64,000 bases of DNA, taken from positions 1 through 64,000 of the forward strand of contig NZ_POYJ01000006.1 of the NCBI RefSeq assembly GCF_002895435.1, read 5' to 3'. This document shows positions 57,679-64,000 of this stretch, piece after piece. The stretch comes from Aquimarina sediminis. Lineage in GTDB: Bacteria > Bacteroidota > Bacteroidia > Flavobacteriales > Flavobacteriaceae. The notes beneath the pieces are model-generated. The model saw nothing but the letters and a program-made list of their open reading frames with translations. It was not told the origin of the DNA and made no database searches. The position numbers and the translations under genes are program-made. How positions within the stretch are numbered: position 1 is the first letter of the stretch; each line of letters starts with the position of its first letter.

Positions 57679-58749
57679 TTAATCTCCATCCAGTAGCCGT
57701 TTCATATTTACATTTTCATAATTACGTCGCACAAAATCCATTGCTGTTTTAAGGACTTCACCCATAGATTGACTACGTCTAAACTGAAGATCTAACGTAA
57801 AATTATATAAATGCTCACGTAATTCTTTCAAATTTTCTTCTGTAGAAATGCGGTCTTCACACATGCATTCTACCAAAGTTTCATAACGCGACCTTGATGT
57901 TAATACTCGTTTTGCCAAAATTGATCGCTCTTCTTTTTTATATTGCTCAATAGAACTAGGCTGTAATTTACTCATTACAATAGCAACCATATCAAAGTTT
58001 TCCTTAAAAAATTGTGGTTGATACACTTTCAATTTCCCTTCATAACACTGCTGATCAAAATCAATTGCTCTTATCTTATATTCTACATGGTCAAAATCAT
58101 GAATGGGTATAATCACATAGTTATAGGATCTCATATCCCCCAACAATCTCATTTGACATCGTTCATTAAATTTAACAAATTCTTTGGCTATTTGAGACTT
58201 AGCCTGATCACTTAAATCAGGTAAAAAATCTTTGATAAATACATCCCCAGGAATCCCTGCAATATGCTCTTCAATCAATGTATTTTTATAAACTAAGAAA
58301 TTAATGCGGTTAGGAGAAAACATATGCTCTAGTTCTAACCCATAAATACGCGATGCATCAGCTTTCTTAACATAAATATAGGTATAGTTATCATTAAGAA
58401 TGTTTCTAACTTTTATCCTAAAAGGTTTTGAGTTTCCAAATGTACAATAGTCTATCGCATCAATATTCAAAAATTCTATAGCATCCTCATTTCCATCAGA
58501 ATGAAGAATGGTATACACCTTTTTTAAGCTAGATTCTATCTCAACCCTTTCATGCTCTTCATAATATACACGAACCCACAATGTATCTTCATCATTACTA
58601 TCATATACAACTATCGAACCAGAGAACCTCAGCAAGTCATCGTAAAATACAGGAATCTTAATTTTTCGATTACACTCTTTTAAGTACGTATCCAGTTTAT
58701 CATTTATTGGGTACGTAGGTTTTTTTTTCGACATTAATTTTTCTTCCAT
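57679..58749 (-). CDS. Uncharacterised protein with kinase-like motifs
   Basis: I do not recognise a named family. The 356 residues show no signal peptide or helix. Read against the protein-kinase fold they fit well from about 120: TYIYVKK with Lys128/129 (beta-3 lysine), GLELEHM with Glu139/141 (helix C), the hinge-like LIEEHIAGIPGD (159-169), a catalytic-loop-like GDMRSYN with Asp205 and Asn210 in the canonical D-x4-N spacing, and AIDFDQ with Asp230 in place of DFG. Residues 1-115 are an extra beta-rich domain, and the C-terminus is helical and basic. This is inference; the catalytic HRD histidine is absent. A second in-frame ATG at 58734 is also possible. Gene name and substrate are unknown. 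Confidence 0.75.
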   Translation of the reverse strand: MEEKLMSKKKPTYPINDKLDTYLKECNRKIKIPVFYDDLLRFSGSIVVYDSNDEDTLWVRVYYEEHERVEIESSLKKVYTILHSDGNEDAIEFLNIDAIDYCTFGNSKPFRIKVRNILNDNYTYIYVKKADASRIYGLELEHMFSPNRINFLVYKNTLIEEHIAGIPGDVFIKDFLPDLSDQAKSQIAKEFVKFNERCQMRLLGDMRSYNYVIIPIHDFDHVEYKIRAIDFDQQCYEGKLKVYQPQFFKENFDMVAIVMSKLQPSSIEQYKKEERSILAKRVLTSRSRYETLVECMCEDRISTEENLKELREHLYNFTLDLQFRRSQSMGEVLKTAMDFVRRNYENVNMKRLLDGD

Positions 58750-58947
58750 ATCGGCTTTCTCTAAAAAAGCAATTTACAAATTTCAAAATTGTAAAATTAG
58801 ATCTAACACATTATAAATAATAAGCTTTTATCTAAAACAAAGTCTTTACTCCAAAACAAAAATATAAACCTTCAAAATTCTATAAGATTTGTAACAAAAT
58901 CACGTACTTGTCGTCTTGTTTTATATAACCGCCAAAAACAATCGCAA

Positions 58948-59847
58948 TTGGAAAATATACTAACCTTAAATAACCTCACGAAAAAGTTTGGACCAATCAC
59001 TGCTGTCAAAGATCTTTCTTTTACCATAAAAAAAGGAAATGTCTACGGTATCCTTGGTCCTAATGGAAGTGGTAAATCAACCACCTTGGGTATTGTACTA
59101 AATGTTGTAAATAAAACTTCTGGTAATTTTACCTGGTTTGATGGTAATACATCCACTCATAATGCTCTTAAAAAAGTTGGTGCAATTATCGAGCGCCCTA
59201 ACTTTTATCCATATATGACTGCTGCTCAAAATTTAAAATTGGTGTGCCAGATTAAAGACGTTCCTAGTCATAAAATTGAAGAAAAATTAGAAATAGTAGG
59301 ATTATTAGATCGTAAAGACAGTAAATTCAGGACTTTTTCATTAGGAATGAAACAACGATTAGCTATTGCTTCTGCCTTACTAAATGATCCAGAGATTCTT
59401 ATTCTGGATGAACCTACTAATGGATTAGATCCTCAAGGGATACATCAGATTCGAGAGATCATCAAGAAAATTGCATCGCAGGGAACTACAATTCTATTAG
59501 CATCTCATCTTCTTGATGAAGTTGAGAAAGTATGTAGTCATGTAGTAATTATTAGAAAAGGAGTAAAACTATATTCTGGTCGTGTTGACGAAATGAATGC
59601 TAGTTATGGCTTTTTTGAACTTAAAAGCAATCAAAATTCAGTTTTAAAGGAATGGTTATCTAAACACAATGATTTTAAAAGCTTTAAAGAAGAAGATGGT
59701 AAAATCACAGCATTTTTGACAAATGAATTAGACGCAGAAAGTCTAAACAGGCAACTATTTAATGAAGGAATCGTTCTCACACACATTGTAAAACGAAAAG
59801 AAAGCCTCGAAGAACAATTCTTACAATTAACCAACAATTTAAACTAA
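58948..59847 (+). CDS. ABC transporter ATP-binding protein
   Basis: The ATPase of an ABC-2 type exporter, 299 residues. Walker A GPNGSGKST at 37-45, Q-loop region in AQNLKLVCQIKD, signature FSLGMKQRLAIASALL (about 131-146), Walker B ILILDEPTNGLD and the H-loop LLASHLLDE. The C-terminal 80 residues form the regulatory extension seen in this group. The start is TTG at 58948, giving MENILTLNNL; no ATG fits. It lies 4 bases before its permease. The cargo is unknown. Confidence 0.93.
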   Translation: MENILTLNNLTKKFGPITAVKDLSFTIKKGNVYGILGPNGSGKSTTLGIVLNVVNKTSGNFTWFDGNTSTHNALKKVGAIIERPNFYPYMTAAQNLKLVCQIKDVPSHKIEEKLEIVGLLDRKDSKFRTFSLGMKQRLAIASALLNDPEILILDEPTNGLDPQGIHQIREIIKKIASQGTTILLASHLLDEVEKVCSHVVIIRKGVKLYSGRVDEMNASYGFFELKSNQNSVLKEWLSKHNDFKSFKEEDGKITAFLTNELDAESLNRQLFNEGIVLTHIVKRKESLEEQFLQLTNNLN

Positions 59848-59851
59848 AGCC

Positions 59852-60688
59852 ATGTTAAGACTACTCAATATAGAATTTCAAAAATTAAGATATAATAAAG
59901 CCGCAAAGGTTATATCCATTACTTATTTTGTACTGATAACTTTTATCGCATTAATTGCGTCTATAGAATTTAATTTTGCCGGTGTCAAATTTAGAATTGC
60001 AGATCAAGGCATCTTTAACTTTCCGTATATCTGGCATTTTAATACTTATATCGCCTCCTGGTCAAAACTTTTTCTAGCCATTGTTATTGTTTCTATGATG
60101 GCTAATGAATACAGCCATAGAACCCTAAAACAAAATCTAATTGATGGATTGAGTAAAAAAGAATTTATAGCTTCAAAATTCCTAACTGTTGGTGTTTTTG
60201 CTTTAATTTCTACTCTATTTTTATTTATAGTTTCCCTTATCTTAGGAATAAGCTTCTCTGATTATAATGAGTTTTCGATTATAGTTTCAGATTTAGAATA
60301 TATATTGGCTTACTTCATTAAATTAATAGGATTCTTTGCGTTCTGTATGTTTCTGGGGATTTTTGTAAAGCGATCAGCTTTTGCTCTTGGATTCCTATTT
60401 ATTTGGTGGATTATAGAAAATATTGTTTATGCATTGCTGAAGTTTAAACTATTTAAAGGAACCGAAATCGCTGATCAAATTGTACAATTCTTTCCTTTAG
60501 AATCAATGAACAATTTAATCAATGAACCTTTTACGAGATTAAACTTTATCCAATCTGCTGCAAATCAGTTAGGAGAATCGTTCCAAAAAGACTACGCTGT
60601 ACATTGGTATGAAATCGTAATAGTACTCGTCTGGACTGTTATATTTCTTAATCTTTCATACAGATTACTTAAAAAGAGAGATTTATAA
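59852..60688 (+). CDS. ABC-2 type transporter permease
   Basis: The 278-residue membrane partner of the preceding ATPase, with about six helices (first at about 20-40) and the ABC-2 start MLRLLNIEFQKLRYNKAAKVI. EYSHRTLKQNLIDGLSKKEFIASKFL is typical of the gliding-motility/drug-type permeases. It begins 4 bases after the ATPase stop and shares its promoter. Function and substrate are not shown by the sequence; a possible role in gliding or lipid export is only a family association. Confidence 0.9.
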   Translation: MLRLLNIEFQKLRYNKAAKVISITYFVLITFIALIASIEFNFAGVKFRIADQGIFNFPYIWHFNTYIASWSKLFLAIVIVSMMANEYSHRTLKQNLIDGLSKKEFIASKFLTVGVFALISTLFLFIVSLILGISFSDYNEFSIIVSDLEYILAYFIKLIGFFAFCMFLGIFVKRSAFALGFLFIWWIIENIVYALLKFKLFKGTEIADQIVQFFPLESMNNLINEPFTRLNFIQSAANQLGESFQKDYAVHWYEIVIVLVWTVIFLNLSYRLLKKRDL

Positions 60689-60696
60689 TATCTTTG
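60689..60696 (+). promoter_or_regulatory. -7 box upstream of the type B sorting-domain gene
   Basis: TATCTTTG starts directly after the permease stop and ends 18 bases before the ATG at 60715. Its last three bases are an in-frame TTG, so a start there would fall inside the promoter. Confidence 0.55.
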
Positions 60697-60714
60697 GCTC
60701 TCAGAGCTAACAGC

Positions 60715-63540
60715 ATGAGATGTACATATATTCTTCTTTTTACACTTTTATTTTACCAATCATCATTGCTTGGTCAAGGAGAAGCTAATAACTGGTATTT
60801 TGGTCTAAATGCAGGAGTAAGCTTTAACACAACTCCTCCCACCGCACTTACCAATGGTCGAGTAAGTACTTTAGAAGGATGTACAACAATATCTGACGCC
60901 ACCGGGAATTTACTATTCTATACAGATGGGATTACCGTGTGGGATCGTCTTCATAATATTATGCAAAATGGTACTGGATTAAAGGGAGACCCATCCAGTA
61001 CCTCATCTGCATTAATTGTTCCCCAGCCAAATACACCCAACATTTACATCATTTTTACGGTTGATGAACCTCATCATGATAATGCCGATAGTGACCCTAA
61101 CACATTTGATGGAGATGGTGTAAACGATGGATTTATGTATTCAATAGTAGATATGTCTATGAATGGAGGAAATGGAGCCGTAGTCACAGGTCAAAAAAAC
61201 CTACCCTTAGTTACTTATAATACTTCCAACAACTTAGAAAGCCTATATAAATGTTCAGAAAAAATTACTGCTGTAAAAAGTGATGACTGTGATTCTTTTT
61301 GGATAATAACTCATTTTGTAGATACGTTCTATGCTTTTAAAGTTGATCAAACCGGTGTTAATCCCACTCCTGTTACTTCACAAATCGGGGTCACTGTTCC
61401 CCTGTCCGGATATCGACGTAATGCCTTAGGATATATAAAAGCCTCTCCAGAAGGTAATAAATTAGCTGTTGCACATTTTGGTTTTGCCACGGTGGCTGGT
61501 GGTAATGGACCAGGAAAAGTTTTGCTTTATAATTTTGATAATACTACTGGAAATGTTAGTAACGAAATTGAACTAAGTAATGGTGATTCTCCTTATGGAA
61601 TAGAATTCTCACAAAGTGGTGAGAGACTATATGCTACTTTGGATATTGGAGATGCAGGAAATGGACAAAGCTATATAATGCAGTATGACTTATCATTACC
61701 GGACAATCAAATTTCGGCGAGCGGTACCAGAATTAGTAATGCGAATAATCAAGATACTTTTTCTTTTAGTGCAGGAGCAATACAACTTGGTCCTGATGGT
61801 AAGATTTATAGAACCTTATATGATTTTAATACTCAAAAAGGAGATTACCTGGGAGCTATTGAAAACCCCGAAGCGCTAGCCCCCACTATCATCTATAATG
61901 AAAAAGCAATATTAGTGAACACAGATGGCTCCAGAGGTGCCCTCCTTGGGCTCCCACCGTTTATTCAGTCAATCTTTGCGCAAAACATTGATATTATTAA
62001 TAATGGAAATCCAAATGACGTAAACCTTACCCTGTGTGAGGGTGACACCTATAGGTTATCGCATCAAAATACTCCGGGAGCTACGTATACTTGGTTTGTA
62101 GACGATGTTCAAATAGCAAATGTCACTCATTTTTTAGATATCACCACAGCCGCAAACTATAGACTCGAGGTAGATCTTAATGATGGTAGTTGTCCTCTGA
62201 TTGGAGTAGCTAATGCGATCTTTTTTGAAACCCCTAACGCCTTCCCGGCTACATTAGTACAATGCGATGCATATCAAACTATTGGTGATAATATCACCCT
62301 ATTTAATTTAAACAATGCCGAAAGTCAACTAACTGGAGGAAATGCTAATTACACCATTCAATTCTTTACCGATTTAGCTTCAGCTCAGGCAGGAAACCCT
62401 GCAATAACAAATATTGAAGCTTTTGAAAACAATCAAAATAATCAACAAATACATGTACGAGTAATTAATAATGACAATACAGACTGTTACAGCCTTACTA
62501 CACTTACACTACAAGTAAGCTCCGCCCAGATAAACGATGTAGAGTTAAGAGTTTGTGATGACGATGGTACGGAGGACGGTTTTACAATTTTTGACCTAAA
62601 TCAGGCAACCCAGCAAGTGTTATCAGGGGTAACGACATCTGGATTAACAATTAGTTATTATGAAAACACCGAAGATGCATTATTAAACAGAAACCCAATT
62701 ACCTCTTATGCAAATCTTACTCAAAACTCTCAGGGAGATGATATTATTTATGCTAAAGCCGAAGAAAATGGTGGAGAGTGTTTTGGTATTAGTGCTATCC
62801 GTTTGTTTGTTATTCCTTTACCTGATATTGAACCTGAAGCAGAATATTTTCTATGCCAAAATCAAATAAATATTGAAATAGATGCAGGAATATTACCCAA
62901 TAATAATCCTGATGATTTTACAACCTTATGGTCCACTAATGAAACCACACAAGCTATTTTTGTTAATCAACCAGGAACATATACAACTGAGGTAACCAAC
63001 ATATTGACCGGATGTACCAGAATAAGAACAGTAGAAGTTATTGCATCTAGTATTGCAACTATACAATCAATAGATATAAACGATGCTAGGGATAATAATA
63101 CCGTTACCATTAATGCAGAAGGTTTAGGTAATTATGAATACGCAATAGAAATAGAGGGAATAGTAAGTTCTTATCAAGATGAGCCCACTTTTACTAATGT
63201 ACCTCCCGGATTTCACAGCCTATTTGTACGAGATAAAAACGGATGTCTTCCGATAGTAACTCAGGATATCTCTGTGGTTGGATTTCCCAAATATTTTACC
63301 CCCAATGGTGATGGGTTTCATGAAACGTGGAATGTAGAGGGTATATCCACTCAGATTATGTCAAATTCTTTAATATATATTTATAATCGTTATGGTAAAC
63401 TCCTAAAACAGCTTAGAGCCGGAACACCAGGATGGGACGGAACATTTAATGGAAAACAATTGCCTTCTAGCGAATATTGGTTCCGAGTAGAGCTAGATGA
63501 TGGCAGGATTCTTACTGGCAGTTTCTCTCTTATTCGATAA
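60715..63540 (+). CDS. Secreted protein with type B type IX secretion sorting domain
   Basis: A 941-residue exported protein that is anchored or released by the type IX secretion system. Signal peptide ends near LGQ (about residue 19). The N-terminal 400 residues look like a beta-propeller (WYFGLNAGVSFNTTPP, GNLLFYTDGITVWDRLHN, SPYGIEFSQSGERLYATLDIG); then come immunoglobulin-like beta domains (YTWFVDDVQIANVTHFLD, and WSTNETTQAIFVNQPG). The last 90 residues are the gliding motility-associated C-terminal domain (FPKYFTPNGDGFHETWNVEG, IYIYNRYGKLLKQL, WDGTFNGKQLPS). The ATG at 60715 is chosen over the TTG at 60694. The ligand is unknown. Confidence 0.92.
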   Translation: MRCTYILLFTLLFYQSSLLGQGEANNWYFGLNAGVSFNTTPPTALTNGRVSTLEGCTTISDATGNLLFYTDGITVWDRLHNIMQNGTGLKGDPSSTSSALIVPQPNTPNIYIIFTVDEPHHDNADSDPNTFDGDGVNDGFMYSIVDMSMNGGNGAVVTGQKNLPLVTYNTSNNLESLYKCSEKITAVKSDDCDSFWIITHFVDTFYAFKVDQTGVNPTPVTSQIGVTVPLSGYRRNALGYIKASPEGNKLAVAHFGFATVAGGNGPGKVLLYNFDNTTGNVSNEIELSNGDSPYGIEFSQSGERLYATLDIGDAGNGQSYIMQYDLSLPDNQISASGTRISNANNQDTFSFSAGAIQLGPDGKIYRTLYDFNTQKGDYLGAIENPEALAPTIIYNEKAILVNTDGSRGALLGLPPFIQSIFAQNIDIINNGNPNDVNLTLCEGDTYRLSHQNTPGATYTWFVDDVQIANVTHFLDITTAANYRLEVDLNDGSCPLIGVANAIFFETPNAFPATLVQCDAYQTIGDNITLFNLNNAESQLTGGNANYTIQFFTDLASAQAGNPAITNIEAFENNQNNQQIHVRVINNDNTDCYSLTTLTLQVSSAQINDVELRVCDDDGTEDGFTIFDLNQATQQVLSGVTTSGLTISYYENTEDALLNRNPITSYANLTQNSQGDDIIYAKAEENGGECFGISAIRLFVIPLPDIEPEAEYFLCQNQINIEIDAGILPNNNPDDFTTLWSTNETTQAIFVNQPGTYTTEVTNILTGCTRIRTVEVIASSIATIQSIDINDARDNNTVTINAEGLGNYEYAIEIEGIVSSYQDEPTFTNVPPGFHSLFVRDKNGCLPIVTQDISVVGFPKYFTPNGDGFHETWNVEGISTQIMSNSLIYIYNRYGKLLKQLRAGTPGWDGTFNGKQLPSSEYWFRVELDDGRILTGSFSLIR

Positions 63541-63615
63541 CAATACAGCTCTTCTGTTTTACGCACAATACTAAGCTTTTTATTAGTATATTGACCGACA
63601 ATTTAAAAGCCCTAG

Positions 63616-64000
63616 ATGAAAAAAAAATTACTTTCTACTATATTTCTTATTTCTATATTTTTTATCGGTCATTCTCAAAATGAGCCTACCGATTGTACTA
63701 ATGCTGTGATAGTTTGTGGAGACACTAATTTGGAGCTAAACTCTAATGGTACAGGTATTAATGATTTTGCAATATCTGGTAATAACCCTCCTGACTGTAA
63801 TTTTGCAGAAAGTCAGAGTTTATGGTTAAGAGTTAATATTGTGCAATCTGGAACACTGGCATTTACGATAACTCCAGAATCTACAAATGCGGATGAAGAT
63901 TATGATTTTGCTGTTTATGGACCTAATGTCACCTGTACAAGTTTAGGAAGTTCAATTAGATGTTCTTCTACAAATCCTCCTGCTGCAAGTGTACCTACCG
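63616..64000 (+). CDS. Secreted protein, 5' part only (cut by window end)
   Basis: An ATG at 63616 opens a frame that is still open at 64000 (128 complete codons). It begins MKKKLLSTIFLISIFFIGHSQ, a clear signal peptide, then TDCTNAVIVCGDTNLELNSNG and SLWLRVNIVQSGTLAFTITP, followed by DYDFAVYGPNVTC. This pattern is shared by large flavobacterial adhesin-like proteins with type B sorting domains, so a relative of the preceding protein is likely. The rest of the gene lies beyond the window, 75 bases after the preceding stop. Confidence 0.85.
   Translation, partial: MKKKLLSTIFLISIFFIGHSQNEPTDCTNAVIVCGDTNLELNSNGTGINDFAISGNNPPDCNFAESQSLWLRVNIVQSGTLAFTITPESTNADEDYDFAVYGPNVTCTSLGSSIRCSSTNPPAASVPT

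Overview
The window is AT-rich chromosomal DNA from a member of the Bacteroidota, most likely a marine Flavobacteriaceae of the Aquimarina type. The evidence is the gene content (SusC/SusD pair, DUF349, DUF368 and DUF5606 proteins, OstA-like protein, type IX secretion sorting domain of type B, IS1096-passenger/pRiA4b-like protein), the lack of strong Shine-Dalgarno sites, and the many -7 boxes of the form TAnnTTTG that characterise Bacteroidota promoters. The genus is an inference from protein flavour only. I see no phage, insertion sequence, CRISPR array or complete tRNA gene; most of the window is core genome.

Layout. 1-1093: no protein gene; the minus strand holds what looks like the leader of an rRNA operon lying off the left edge, driven by three tandem promoters, and the plus strand holds one structured RNA-like element. 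1094-4375: translation cluster thrS, infC (non-AUG ATA start), rpmI, rplT. 4549-7743: small membrane protein and a hybrid histidine kinase. 7789-14232: rRNA methyltransferase, M48 protease, Rel/SpoT, Fur-family regulator and purA. 14309-20984: PD40 envelope protein (minus), OstA/LptA-like protein, class III aminotransferase, TPR protein. 21072-26025: two tandem DUF368 proteins, aroE, DUF349 protein. 26143-34111 (minus): SusD, SusC and two paralogous membrane-bound AraC-type regulators.

34425-43936 (minus): mazG, nitronate monooxygenase-like protein, mnmA, MORN-repeat protein, yidC, pyrG, DUF5606 protein, def, ruvX. 44066-50779: dapD followed by a lipopolysaccharide/surface glycan group (GT9, GT2, a Kdo-kinase-like protein, a methyltransferase, GT2, GT4). 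50941-51915: an uncharacterised lipoprotein insulated by terminators on both sides. 52032-57655: threonylcarbamoyl-AMP synthase, CCA-adding-type enzyme, heme A synthase, pRiA4b ORF-3-like protein, nucleoid-associated protein, TauE/SafE permease. 57679-58749 (minus): an unassigned protein in which I can trace protein-kinase-like motifs. 58948-60688: ABC-2 transporter. 60715 to the right edge: two secreted proteins, the first with a type B type IX sorting domain, the second cut by the window end.

The genes worth a closer look are the cryptic kinase-like protein (57679-58749), the tandem DUF368 pair (candidate undecaprenyl-phosphate carriers), the duplicated 7-TM AraC regulators upstream of an enzyme-free SusCD pair, the insulated lipoprotein, the ATA-started infC and the structured RNA at 747-834. 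Several start codons were moved here from upstream TTG codons, three of which lie inside -7 promoter boxes.
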